In this document: piece by piece, positions 37,628-47,374 of the stretch
How the letters are laid out: each line of letters opens with the position of its first letter
How positions within the stretch are numbered: position 1 is the stretch's first letter
DNA from: Ruminococcus sp. Marseille-P6503
GTDB taxonomy: Bacteria > Bacillota > Clostridia > Oscillospirales > Ruminococcaceae
NCBI RefSeq assembly: GCF_900604945.1
Contig: NZ_UWPB01000002.1
Location: 682,001-746,000 of the forward strand
Length of the DNA stretch: 64,000 nucleotides
Direction: 5' to 3'
The notes under the pieces: generated by a model
Told to the model about the DNA's origin: nothing
What the model saw: the letters and a program-made list of their open reading frames with translations, nothing else
Databases searched by the model: none
Made by a program: the position numbers and the translations under genes

Positions 37628-38029
37628 TTACTTTTTGGTAAGGATCGTTTTTCTGCTTCCTTCGATCAGTACGATATTATCGCCGTCAGCTTCAAGCGTG
37701 TAGGAATTAGAGTTGCCGCTGACAGTGAACCGAAGCGCTATGCAGTCGTTTTCGCCGTCGTTGTCGGAATCGGCTTCGCTTATATTATACGACCCTGATT
37801 TTTCAGTCTTTTCACCGTCGTCTTCGCTTTGCTGGGTTATTCTGCCGTCTTCAAAAATATAGGTGATCCCGTTGCTTCCCTCAAACGTTCCTTTAAGCTT
37901 TTCTTCAAAATATTCAACCGTATTGGTGTTTTCGCTTTCCTCTGCTCCGGATTCACTTTTATCTCCGCATCCGGCAAAAGCGGTAATGACAGTCATTATC
38001 AAAGTTATTCCTATCAGCAGTCTTTTCAT
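37628..38029 (-). CDS. small lipoprotein of unknown function
   Basis: A 133-residue protein with a signal peptide and lipobox AFAGC (Cys21), followed by an acidic Ser/Glu-rich linker and a compact domain with alternating strand-like stretches (GTFEGSNGITYIFEDGRITQQ..., GSYNISEADSDNDGENDCIALRFTV, YTLEADGDNIVLI). This resembles a lipocalin-like or META-type extracellular domain, but I cannot name the family. AAGGAGAGCG precedes the ATG at 38029. It has its own promoter. Confidence 0.75.
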   Translation of the reverse strand: MKRLLIGITLIMTVITAFAGCGDKSESGAEESENTNTVEYFEEKLKGTFEGSNGITYIFEDGRITQQSEDDGEKTEKSGSYNISEADSDNDGENDCIALRFTVSGNSNSYTLEADGDNIVLIEGSRKTILTKK

Positions 38030-38083
38030 CTGAACGCTCTCCTTTTTAATAAATATTTAACTATAAGTTTACATTATGTAATT

Positions 38084-38112
38084 ATTATAGTACATTCCAA
38101 TGCTTTTGTCAA
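38084..38112 (-). promoter_or_regulatory. promoter of the small lipoprotein gene
   Basis: Full-consensus TTGACA (38112-38107) and TATAAT (38089-38084) with 17 bp between. Confidence 0.85.
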
Positions 38113-38127
38113 CAGAAATTTTTTGTA

Positions 38128-38162
38128 CAAAAAAGCTTCCTGAACGTAACCGAACAGGAAGC
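38128..38162 (-). terminator. terminator of gdhA
   Basis: GCTTCCTG (38135-38142) pairs with CAGGAAGC (38155-38162); on the minus strand TTTTTTG follows. Confidence 0.88.
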
Positions 38163-38185
38163 CTATAATTATCAGCGTATTAATT

Positions 38186-39559
<1,374 letters not shown>

Positions 39560-39651
39560 TTATAGATTTTGCTGTGAATCCCGAATCATTCCGATACATA
39601 TTCCTGAAAATTGTCAACGAAATCCCATCCCGGAAATTCAACACCTTAAAT

Positions 39652-39680
39652 AGTATAGCATATATATTTTCATTTTGCAA
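39652..39680 (-). promoter_or_regulatory. promoter of gdhA
   Basis: TTGCAA (39680-39675) and TATACT (39657-39652) with 17 bp between, ending in TGC. Confidence 0.65.
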
Positions 39681-39851
39681 GACCCAAGGACAAAAAATTC
39701 AAAAAAATATTTAAATTATATAAAAACCGAGGTTTATTTTGAGAAAATGATTTGTTTTTAACGACAGGCTGCATATATTTGTAAATTAATTGCAGACATA
39801 ATAAGCGTTGACGTCGTGGCGCGGTATAGAGTGTCACACAATTGCAAACAG
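39681..39851. other. intergenic between divergent gdhA and CmpB-like genes
   Basis: AT-rich, no gene or hairpin of note. The two promoters fire away from each other. Confidence 0.4.
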
Positions 39852-39880
39852 TTGACTTTTATCATGTATAATGCTATAAT
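39852..39880 (+). promoter_or_regulatory. promoter of the CmpB-like gene
   Basis: TTGACT at 39852-39857 and TATAAT at 39875-39880 with 17 bp between, ending in TGC. Confidence 0.8.
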
Positions 39881-39928
39881 AACAGAAATAAATGGAGGGA
39901 TAAATGCCTGAAGGGTCGGAGGTGCCGA

Positions 39929-40705
39929 ATGTACGAATACAGCTTTTTTCAATGGCTGATGTTTTTTTACATATATTGCTTCATAGGGTGGTGCATTGAA
40001 TCGGCGATAGTTTCTATTGATGAAAGAAAATTTGTAAACAGGGGCTTTCTCAGAAGCCCTATGCTTCCGATATACGGCTTCGGCGCGGTTATAATACTGC
40101 TTATATGCCTGCCTGTGCGGGAGAACCCGGTTCTGGTTTATATTTTCGGACTTGTAGAAACTACCGCGCTGGAGTATTTTACAGGCTGGCTTATGGAAAG
40201 TCTGCTGAAAATGAAATATTGGGATTACAGCCAGCGTAAATGCAATTTAAAAGGACGTATATGCCTGAGATCGTCGCTGTTCTGGGGTTTTTTATCCCTG
40301 CTGCTCATGTATGTGATACATAAGCCGGTGGAGGAAGCGGTGCTTTCAATGTCCCGCGCGCTGATGACGGCGGTTCTGTCCGCAGTTACAGCAGTTTTCG
40401 TATGCGACCTTATTTATGCGGTACGTACCGCTCTTGACGTAAACAAGCTGCTGGCTAAAATTACAGATATAAAGGCGGAGCTTGCGAAATCAAGGGAAGA
40501 GCTTTCCGCCAGATTTGAGGAATCCGAAAGAGCTGCCGCCATAAGCGAGAAGATCGAAAAGCTGAAAGCCGATATGCAGAGGCTTACCGAACGTATCGGT
40601 TTTTTCAAAAAGGATTTTATTCTGGCTCACCCTACGGCAAGATCCGCAAAATTCAATGAGGCGCTTTCCGAAATAAGGGAAAGGCTTCAGAAAAAGAAAA
40701 AATAA
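39929..40705 (+). CDS. putative ABC transporter permease (CmpB family, PF06541-like)
   Basis: A 258-residue membrane protein. The first 170 residues hold about five hydrophobic segments with the family signature FFYIYCFIGWCIESAIVSIDERKFVNRGFLRSPMLPIYGFGAV and ALEYFTGWLMESLLKMKYWDYSQRKCNLKGRICLRSSLFWG. The remaining 90 residues are a charged coiled coil (AKITDIKAELAKSREELSARFEESERAAAISEKIEKLKADMQRL). The family is annotated as putative ABC transporter membrane protein, but no ATPase is adjacent and its function is unproven. GTCGGAGGTG precedes ATG 39929. Confidence 0.82.
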   Translation: MYEYSFFQWLMFFYIYCFIGWCIESAIVSIDERKFVNRGFLRSPMLPIYGFGAVIILLICLPVRENPVLVYIFGLVETTALEYFTGWLMESLLKMKYWDYSQRKCNLKGRICLRSSLFWGFLSLLLMYVIHKPVEEAVLSMSRALMTAVLSAVTAVFVCDLIYAVRTALDVNKLLAKITDIKAELAKSREELSARFEESERAAAISEKIEKLKADMQRLTERIGFFKKDFILAHPTARSAKFNEALSEIRERLQKKKK

Positions 40706-40707
40706 TG

Positions 40708-40768
40708 AATCCGCCGCCGAATCCTGATGAAATCAGCAGATTTCTGATAGCCGAGGCGGTTTTTTATA
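40708..40768 (+). terminator. possible terminator of the CmpB-like gene
   Basis: An imperfect stem brings CCGCC near 40711 together with GGCGG at about 40756-40760, with an inner CTGATGAAATCAG-type hairpin, followed by TTTTTTAT. Confidence 0.6.
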
Positions 40769-40841
40769 TGTATATATGTGACAATTGAAATGAGAAAGAT
40801 ATATGCAAAATGCAGAAAATTAAATGTGAATACAGATTTTA

Positions 40842-40870
40842 TTGAAAATCGCCTAAAAAAATGCTATAAT
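40842..40870 (+). promoter_or_regulatory. promoter of the FN3/beta-lactamase-like gene
   Basis: TTGAAA at 40842-40847 and TATAAT at 40865-40870 with 17 bp between, ending in TGC; the start codon is 29 bp further. Confidence 0.75.
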
Positions 40871-40898
40871 TTTAAAAAGAACAAAAGGGGGTTTTGAT

Positions 40899-43133
40899 AT
40901 GAGATTCAGATTTTCAGCGGCAGTTTTGTGTTCCGTTCTGATGACGGGAACCGTTTTTCTGACTGCGGACAAGCTTGCGGTCACTTCATACGCGCAGGAG
41001 CATATTCACAGCTACAGCAAGACTACAATAACTGAACCTGGTTGTGAAAACGGCGGCGAGTATTATTATGTATGCAGCTGCGGCGACGAGTATTATGAGT
41101 ATCCGGGGGCTCTTGGTCATATCGAAAGCGAATGGATAACCGATAAAAAGCCTACCTCATCTGATTGGGGTCATAGATATATTAAATGCACAAGGTGCGA
41201 AAAAGTTCTTAAAGAGGAGGATCTCCCTCCTGAGGCTATAGATATTTCCAAATGCAGCGTAGGATATAAAGCTGCTTACACCTATACAGGAAAAGCGATA
41301 ACTCCTGCCGTTGCCGTAGGTCTTGACGGAAAAAATCTGATAAAGGGCTCCGATTATACGGTGGAGTACCGTAACAATACGGACATCGGTACGGCTGTCA
41401 TTATTATTAAAGGAAAGGGAGAATATACCGGAACACTTACCAGATCCTTTGTCATTACCGGTCCGTCGGTTAAGGCTCCGAGCGGCTTTGCCAACACCAA
41501 TTCCTCTCCTACGGTAGTAAGACTGGAATGGAATAAGGTAAGCGGCGTTTCCGGCTATAAGCTTCAGAAGTGGAATTCCCAGAAGAAGGTGTGGGAAACC
41601 TACAAAATATTTTCAGCGGATACCGTAAGGCATAATCAGGGAGGTCTGCGCGAGGGAACTACGCTTAAATACCGTATACAGAGCTACAAAAGGATAGGAA
41701 GCAGAACCTTTTACAGCACATGGTCAGAAATTTACGCGTCGACCGATCCTGGCAAGGTAAAAGCTTTGAGAGCGGTTTCGGTAACCGAGTCAGGCTACAC
41801 TATTAAATGGTCGGCTGTAAGAAACGCGGACAAGTATATAGTTTACCGCTACGACGCTGCGACCAACAGCTATAAAAAGCTGAAAACAGTAACCGGAACC
41901 TCGCTGAAAATTACGGACAGGGCGGCGGGACAGAGGAACGCCTACAAGGTTCAGGCAGTTAAGGTCAGAAGCTGGAAAACCTACGAGGGACAGCTGGTGA
42001 AAATGAAGTTTTCCTCAAAGCCCTCTCAGGTGAAAAATCTGAAAACCGAGACGGACAGACGAACTCTGGAAATAAGCTGGAGCAAGGTACCAAACGCTAC
42101 CGGATATCAGGTTTATTATAATTCGGCGAAAACAGGAAATTCAACGCTTATAAAGGAAATAGGCTCCGGCAGTGTCACAAGCCTTACCACAAAGGCGCTG
42201 CCTACCGGAAAAAGCTATTACATCAAGGTGAGAGCGGTTTCAGAAACTCCCGATGTCAGGATTGCCGGAAAATGCTCCGAATGGCGAAAGTCCAGGGTAT
42301 TTAATGATAAGAGCTATGATTCGGTAATTAACGGATACAGTAATTCCTATTCGGTAACGGTGTCCAACGGTCAGGGCTACAGTATATCCTCCGGCGCGAA
42401 AAACCGGCTATACAAATCTCTTACCGGATTAGGCGGAACGGCAAGCTTTCTTATGCTTGACCTTGACAGCGGAGCACTGGTTGCTTACAACGCAAAGTCA
42501 TACCTCGGAACTGCCAGTACGGTAAAAATGCCTTATATGCTTTACTGTCTGCAGGAGATGGAGGACGGCTACCCCTCAATGGACGCCAAGCTGACCTACC
42601 GAAGCGGCGATTACTCGAGCGGTTCGGGAATAATCAAGAACTACAGCTTCGGAACGCAGTTTACCATAAGGCAATGTATGCAGTATATCTTTGACTACAG
42701 CGATAACTGCGCGTATTATATGCTTCAGGATTATTTCGGATATTCCGGCTATAACGACTACATAGCTTCGCTTGGCTGCAGAACTACAATGAGCGCCAGC
42801 CAGCGGTGGGGATATGTTTCCGCGGCGGATTCCGCCAAGGAGTGGATCAGAATGTATGACTATATCTACAGCGGAAGGTACGCCGACTTTATCCGCGGCG
42901 GACTGGCGTCGTCTACCGCCAGCAATTTCAGGATCGGTCTTAACGGAAGGTATACCGTATATTCCAAGTGCGGCTGGACGGACGAGCTTCATCACGATAC
43001 CGCCGTGGTAGAGGCGGAGCACCCGTATGTGCTTATATGTCTTACCAACCGCGTAAGCGCTTCCAGACTTCAGGAGGTCGCAAGAGCGGCGGACGCTGTT
43101 CATACGGAAATGTGGAGTTACTATAATAAATAG
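40899..43133 (+). CDS. secreted multi-FN3 protein with class A beta-lactamase-like domain
   Basis: A 744-residue secreted protein. A signal peptide (about 1-33) leads to a Cys/His-rich module (HIHSYSKTTITEPGCENGGEYYYVCSCGDEY...), a beta-strand Ig-like module (about 118-190), three fibronectin type III domains (about 193-285, 287-375, 378-470) and a serine-hydrolase domain (about 490-744). The latter has the three active-site motifs of class A penicillin-recognising enzymes in order: Ser540-x-x-Lys543 (STVK), Ser601-Asp-Asn (SDN) and Lys690-Cys-Gly (KCG in place of KTG), with class A spacing (61 and 150 residues). No omega-loop glutamate is evident between SDN and KCG, so a true beta-lactamase is doubtful; a cell-wall peptidase, esterase or binding role is as likely. 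AAAGGGGG precedes ATG 40899. Confidence 0.82.
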   Translation: MRFRFSAAVLCSVLMTGTVFLTADKLAVTSYAQEHIHSYSKTTITEPGCENGGEYYYVCSCGDEYYEYPGALGHIESEWITDKKPTSSDWGHRYIKCTRCEKVLKEEDLPPEAIDISKCSVGYKAAYTYTGKAITPAVAVGLDGKNLIKGSDYTVEYRNNTDIGTAVIIIKGKGEYTGTLTRSFVITGPSVKAPSGFANTNSSPTVVRLEWNKVSGVSGYKLQKWNSQKKVWETYKIFSADTVRHNQGGLREGTTLKYRIQSYKRIGSRTFYSTWSEIYASTDPGKVKALRAVSVTESGYTIKWSAVRNADKYIVYRYDAATNSYKKLKTVTGTSLKITDRAAGQRNAYKVQAVKVRSWKTYEGQLVKMKFSSKPSQVKNLKTETDRRTLEISWSKVPNATGYQVYYNSAKTGNSTLIKEIGSGSVTSLTTKALPTGKSYYIKVRAVSETPDVRIAGKCSEWRKSRVFNDKSYDSVINGYSNSYSVTVSNGQGYSISSGAKNRLYKSLTGLGGTASFLMLDLDSGALVAYNAKSYLGTASTVKMPYMLYCLQEMEDGYPSMDAKLTYRSGDYSSGSGIIKNYSFGTQFTIRQCMQYIFDYSDNCAYYMLQDYFGYSGYNDYIASLGCRTTMSASQRWGYVSAADSAKEWIRMYDYIYSGRYADFIRGGLASSTASNFRIGLNGRYTVYSKCGWTDELHHDTAVVEAEHPYVLICLTNRVSASRLQEVARAADAVHTEMWSYYNK

Positions 43134-43143
43134 CTGCATGAAA

Positions 43144-43180
43144 AAGCGGACGGTCTGTTACAGATCGTCCGCTTTGTGTT
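43144..43180. terminator. terminator between convergent FN3 protein and udp genes
   Basis: AGCGGACGGTCTG pairs with CAGATCGTCCGCT with a small bulge, followed by TTGTGTTTG on the plus strand and flanked by AAAAA on the left, so it can act in both directions. Confidence 0.75.
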
Positions 43181-43204
43181 TGTATAATTTTCAGCAGCAG
43201 TCAG

Positions 43205-44008
43205 TTACAGCTTGCCGTTTTGCTTTCCGTCCTCGGCAATAAGCCTTCTGATCGCGCTTATTACACATTTTATAGCCCGCGAGGAATCATAGGTTATGTT
43301 GTCGGGAAGCCCCGCCTTTGAACGTTCAACGTTCCAGAGGGCGGTAAGTATTCCTCCGCAGCGCACCTTTCTGGCAGTACATACTGCAAAGACCGCTGCA
43401 CATTCCATTTCGGAGGTAAGACAGCCGCATTTAAGATAGCTTTCCCACCTCTGCTTTATGTCTGAAGCCATCGGAGAAGCGTCCGGCTCCACCTCGCCGT
43501 AAAAGCTGTCCTTTGAATGAACTACGCCTACATGACAGCGTTTTCCGGTTTCGTCCGCCGAAAGCTCCCGCGCCGCCTGAACCAAGGCGGAGGTTACCTG
43601 AAAATCCGCAACCGCGGGATAATCGGGAGGCAGATACTCCGCTGTTGTGCCTTCTCCTCTTACGGCCGCTGACGCGATGCACAGATCTCCGCCGCTTACC
43701 TTGAGATCCATTCCGCCGCTGGTGCCTATTCTGATAAAGGTGTCGGCGCCGCATTTGACCAGCTCCTCCACTGCGATAGCGGCTGACGGACCGCCTATTC
43801 CTGTAGAGCAGACCGTCACCTTTTCTCCGTCAAGACAGCCTGTATAGACGTTGTATTCACGGTTGTGGGCTACCTGCGCCGCATTGTCAAGCAGCGCCGC
43901 GATTTTAGGGACCCTTCCCGGATCTCCCGGCAGGATAACGTATCGTCCGACCTCGTCCGGCAGCGTCTGAATGTGAAACTGTCTTTTCCCGTCCATAATG
44001 CTTGCCAT
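43205..44008 (-). CDS. udp: uridine phosphorylase (NP-I family)
   Basis: A 267-residue nucleoside phosphorylase of the NP-I family resembling uridine phosphorylase, which splits uridine with phosphate to uracil and ribose 1-phosphate. Motifs are VILPGDPGRVPKIA (phosphate), YNVYTGCLDGEKVTVCSTGIGGPSAAIAVEEL, IRIGTSGGMD and CLTSEMECAAVFAV (ribose-binding MECA). AAAGGAG precedes the ATG at 44008. It lies 17 bp after the DUF3592 gene on the same strand and may be the last gene of the nadB-nadC-DUF3592-udp cluster. Confidence 0.88.
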   Translation of the reverse strand: MASIMDGKRQFHIQTLPDEVGRYVILPGDPGRVPKIAALLDNAAQVAHNREYNVYTGCLDGEKVTVCSTGIGGPSAAIAVEELVKCGADTFIRIGTSGGMDLKVSGGDLCIASAAVRGEGTTAEYLPPDYPAVADFQVTSALVQAARELSADETGKRCHVGVVHSKDSFYGEVEPDASPMASDIKQRWESYLKCGCLTSEMECAAVFAVCTARKVRCGGILTALWNVERSKAGLPDNITYDSSRAIKCVISAIRRLIAEDGKQNGKL

Positions 44009-44025
44009 ATCAGCAGCTCCTTTCG

Positions 44026-44550
44026 CTATCGGAAATCGTTGTAGTATTCCGTATCGTCCGTTTCAACGTATAAATCCGGCTGCTCAAGACCGTCTTGTTT
44101 TTTTCGCATCTTGATATTAAATACGATTGTTACGACGGCAATAACCGTAAACAGCGCTCCCATTCCTCCGAAAATATAAAAAAGAATTTTATAAACGTTA
44201 TCCCCGCCATCATAAAATTCCTCAGGATCATTCGGATTGATATAAAGAGAAAGGCTCTGCCCCTTATAATAATTGCACGGGTTGGAGTAGGAATTTCTCT
44301 GCTTGACATATTCCTGTCCGTTGACCTCATAACTGAACACAGGCGCGTAAACGGTTCCGTCACTGTCGGTCTTGCTGACGATATCTACTACCTTGGCATA
44401 TGTTCTGACGGTGCAGCTTTCCTTTTTGTCCTGCTCGTAGAACCTCACGCCTATTCCTACGCAAAGAAAAACGACCCCGACGATCAAGAATATTGCCGGC
44501 AATAACGCCGCGGATGAAATTATGCCCCGTCTGTTTTTTCTCATAACCAT
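44026..44550 (-). CDS. DUF3592 domain membrane protein
   Basis: A 174-residue protein with two transmembrane segments (about 10-36 and 120-145) flanking an extracellular beta-rich DUF3592 domain (CTVRTYAKVVDIVSKTDSDGTVYAPVFSYEVNGQEYVKQRNSYSNPCNYYKGQSLSLYINPNDPEEF). The function of DUF3592 is unknown. AAAGGGGAATT precedes the ATG at 44550. It lies between nadC (60 bp away) and udp (17 bp) and is probably part of their transcript. Confidence 0.82.
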   Translation of the reverse strand: MVMRKNRRGIISSAALLPAIFLIVGVVFLCVGIGVRFYEQDKKESCTVRTYAKVVDIVSKTDSDGTVYAPVFSYEVNGQEYVKQRNSYSNPCNYYKGQSLSLYINPNDPEEFYDGGDNVYKILFYIFGGMGALFTVIAVVTIVFNIKMRKKQDGLEQPDLYVETDDTEYYNDFR

Positions 44551-44610
44551 AATAATTCCCCTTTATTTTTTATTTTATGTGTTTTCTGATAAAAGAAGTC
44601 CGTCCAGACT

Positions 44611-45450
44611 CTATTTATCTATTTTCATAGATATGTCAAAAGCCTTTACAGAATGAGTAATTGCGCCGATAGAAATAATATCTACTCCCGTTTCGGCTAT
44701 TTCCCTTATCGTTTCGGCAGTTACGTTGCCGGAGGCCTCAAGCTTCGCCCTGCCGTTCGTTATCTCGACGGCCTTTGCCATGTCCTCGCAGCTCATATTG
44801 TCAAGCATTATGATCTCGACGCCGAGACCGAGAGCCTCCTGAAGCTGCTCCAGATTGCCGACCTCCACCTCGATTTTTACGGTATGCCCCATTTTTTCTC
44901 TCAGGGCGCCGACTGCTCCCGCCATGCTGCCGTAGGCGTCAAGATGGGTGTCCTTCAGCATCGCGCAGTCTGACAGATTGTAGCGGTGGTTTTTACCTCC
45001 GCCTACCGTAACCGCATATTTTTGCAGCGCTCTCAGACCGGGCAGCGTTTTTCTGGTGTCTGCGATCGAAGCCTTGGTGCCCTCCACAAGCTTTACGCAT
45101 TTGTTTGTCGCGGTAGCTACCCCGGACATATGCTGTAAAAGATTCAAAGCCGTTCTTTCGCCTTTGAGCAAGGCTCTTGTTTTTCCTGTGATCTTAGCTA
45201 TTATGTCGCCTTTTTTTACAGGTTCGCCGTCGTGAATAAGCGCCTCGAATTCAGCCCCGCTGTCAAGCAGTGAAAAAACTCTCAAGGCTATGTCGATTCC
45301 GCACAGAATACCGCTGTCCTTTGCAACGTATTTAGCGGAAGCGACCGCGTTTTCGTCAACCAGATAATCGGTAGTTACGTCAACGTAGTTAATATCCTCA
45401 AGCAGAGCGGCTTTAATTATATCGTCGACCTGAAACTGCATTAATGTCAT
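44611..45450 (-). CDS. nadC: nicotinate-nucleotide pyrophosphorylase (carboxylating)
   Basis: A 279-residue quinolinate phosphoribosyltransferase making nicotinate mononucleotide from quinolinate and PRPP. Motifs are ALLEDINYVDVTTD, LLKGERTALNLLQHMSGVATATNKCVKLVEG, IADTRKTLPGLRALQKYAVTVGGGKNHRYNLSD and IMLDNMSCEDM, the standard family set. I chose the ATG at 45450, preceded by AAAGGGATT; the longer frame starts with a poorly conserved segment. It follows nadB by 105 bp in the same direction. Confidence 0.95.
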   Translation of the reverse strand: MTLMQFQVDDIIKAALLEDINYVDVTTDYLVDENAVASAKYVAKDSGILCGIDIALRVFSLLDSGAEFEALIHDGEPVKKGDIIAKITGKTRALLKGERTALNLLQHMSGVATATNKCVKLVEGTKASIADTRKTLPGLRALQKYAVTVGGGKNHRYNLSDCAMLKDTHLDAYGSMAGAVGALREKMGHTVKIEVEVGNLEQLQEALGLGVEIIMLDNMSCEDMAKAVEITNGRAKLEASGNVTAETIREIAETGVDIISIGAITHSVKAFDISMKIDK

Positions 45451-45555
45451 ATTAAAAATCCCTTTCGTATATCGTTTAATTTTCCAGCATTCAAAATACA
45501 CGTCTTTAACCTGCCCTCAAGGTTAGACAACAGCCGAAATTGCCGGACAGCCGAC

Positions 45556-47076
45556 TTAATCCTTTTTGTTTTCCTCAGGCGCGTCAAAAGCAGGCTGAGG
45601 AGTAAGCTCCGCGTTTTCCGACGCGATTTTGTAAGCCTCTCCCAGGATTATATAAGCAACGGTCGCAAGCGATCTTGCCTCAACATAATCCTTGTCTATC
45701 CTGAACCTGCCGGTATCAAGGATCTCCTTTATGTGTATAATGCGCTCGTATCCCGCAAACAAAGCGGGAATATCCGGAATAACGAAATATGCCGTCTGCA
45801 TGATCTTTCTTATTTCCGTTCTCAGTCCCGACGGAATGTGCGGAGCGTTTTCGCAAAAATCAAAATCATAAGGCATGAACGCCTTGCCGCGGTTTTTAAG
45901 CTTTTCGCTGATATCCGCCGCCGCTCTTCTTGAAAATACCAGCGCTTCCAGCAGTGAATTGCTTGCGAGGCGGTTATTTCCGTGAACTCCGGTGCAGGAG
46001 CATTCTCCGCAGGCGTAAAGACCGTCAACTGTGGTCCTTGCATAGGTGTCTACCTTTATTCCGCCCATAAGGTAGTGCTGGCACGGGAAAATCGGTATCA
46101 TATCGGTAGTCATATCGTATCCGGCTTTGAGAAGATTTGAGTATATCATGGGGAAGCGCCGCTTTATAAAATCAGGATCCTTGTGGGTAATATCCAGATA
46201 AAATTTATCTGAGCCGGTTTTTTTTGATTCAAAGATTATTGAGTGTGAAACAACATCTCTCGGAGCAAGCTCAAGACGTTTGTCGTAGTTCTGCATGAAC
46301 CGCTCGCCGTCGCAGTTTTTCAGATACGCTCCCTCGCCTCTGACCGCTTCGGATATTAGGAAACATTCCCTTGTGTGACGGTTGTTGAAGGCGGTGGGAT
46401 GAAACTGTATGTAGCTCAGATTTTTTATTTCCGCGCCCATATTGTAAGCCATAGTTATTCCGTCGCCGGTGGCAATAGCGGAATTGGTGGTGTATTCGTA
46501 TACTCTTCCGATTCCTCCCGTAGCGAAAACGGCGCAGCGTGAGTTGCAGACTGTATATTCGCCGTCTTTCAGAACCAGAAATGAAAATCCGGAAGCTGTC
46601 TTTTTACAGTCGCACATTACGGCATTTTCCCATATAGTAACATTTTCAAGCTGCTGAACATTTTTTAAAAGAGTGTTTTCGATCTCAGCGCCCGTGGCGT
46701 CCTTATGATGGAATATCCTGTGCATTCCGTGTCCGCCCTCTAAAGTACGGTGATAATCGCCGTTGGGGAGCTTATCAAAATCCACTCCCAGCTCGATTAT
46801 TTTGGCTATATCGATTTTCGCCTCGTTGACAAGAACATCAGTCGAAACCGGATCGTTTTCAAAGCCGCCGGCAACAAACGTATCCTGCTTATGCTTTTCG
46901 GGCGAATCCTCCGGACTTTCGTAAACGCCGGCAATTCCTCCTTGAGCCAGCGAGGAGTTGCACAGAGTAAGCTCCATTTTTGAAAGAATAAGCACCTTAA
47001 GGCTGCGCGAAAGATTATATGCTCCGTAAAGTCCTGCCACTCCGCACCCTGCGATGATCACGTCATAATTGTTCAT
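45556..47076 (-). CDS. nadB: L-aspartate oxidase
   Basis: A 506-residue FAD-dependent L-aspartate oxidase, first step of de novo NAD synthesis. It has the FAD fold YDVIIAGCGVAGLYGAYNLS, the fumarate-reductase-like stretch SLAQGGIAGVYESPEDSPEKHKQDTFVAGGFEND, EGGHGMHRIFHHKDATGAEIENTLL, HPTAF, and RLASNSLLEALVFSRRAA. The length fits the family. The start at 47076 (MNNYDVII) is chosen by homology, because no good ribosome binding site is visible; a frame extending to 47148 has none either. nadA (quinolinate synthase) is not adjacent and must lie elsewhere if de novo synthesis is complete. Confidence 0.93.
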   Translation of the reverse strand: MNNYDVIIAGCGVAGLYGAYNLSRSLKVLILSKMELTLCNSSLAQGGIAGVYESPEDSPEKHKQDTFVAGGFENDPVSTDVLVNEAKIDIAKIIELGVDFDKLPNGDYHRTLEGGHGMHRIFHHKDATGAEIENTLLKNVQQLENVTIWENAVMCDCKKTASGFSFLVLKDGEYTVCNSRCAVFATGGIGRVYEYTTNSAIATGDGITMAYNMGAEIKNLSYIQFHPTAFNNRHTRECFLISEAVRGEGAYLKNCDGERFMQNYDKRLELAPRDVVSHSIIFESKKTGSDKFYLDITHKDPDFIKRRFPMIYSNLLKAGYDMTTDMIPIFPCQHYLMGGIKVDTYARTTVDGLYACGECSCTGVHGNNRLASNSLLEALVFSRRAAADISEKLKNRGKAFMPYDFDFCENAPHIPSGLRTEIRKIMQTAYFVIPDIPALFAGYERIIHIKEILDTGRFRIDKDYVEARSLATVAYIILGEAYKIASENAELTPQPAFDAPEENKKD

Positions 47077-47218
47077 ATCTGCGTCTGCGCCGTATTTCAG
47101 CGGTATTGTCCGCACGCCGCAGACCTGCACCCTCTTTCGTTTGAACATTCGGTATTTTTCATGCCGTTTACTTCTAAACCAAGCTGTTTTTACATAATTA
47201 TCTGCATATACTTATTTT

Positions 47219-47247
47219 ATTATAGCATATATCGTAAAATATTTCAA
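47219..47247 (-). promoter_or_regulatory. promoter of nadB
   Basis: TTGAAA (47247-47242) and TATAAT (47224-47219) with 17 bp between, ending in TGC, about 140 bp before the chosen start. Confidence 0.65.
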
Positions 47248-47374
47248 TAATAAATTGTAAAACCGCAGATCTGAACCGTTAAGGTCAAAATTTTCATCTC
47301 TATTGCAAGCAGATATAAAAGCGCGCCCGATCATACTGCGGACGCGCCGGTTCAGCGTTATGTGATTTATTGCT

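Noticed and set aside
42576-43139. 187-residue open frame opposite the beta-lactamase-like domain
   Set aside because: Antisense shadow; no start signal and no family resemblance.
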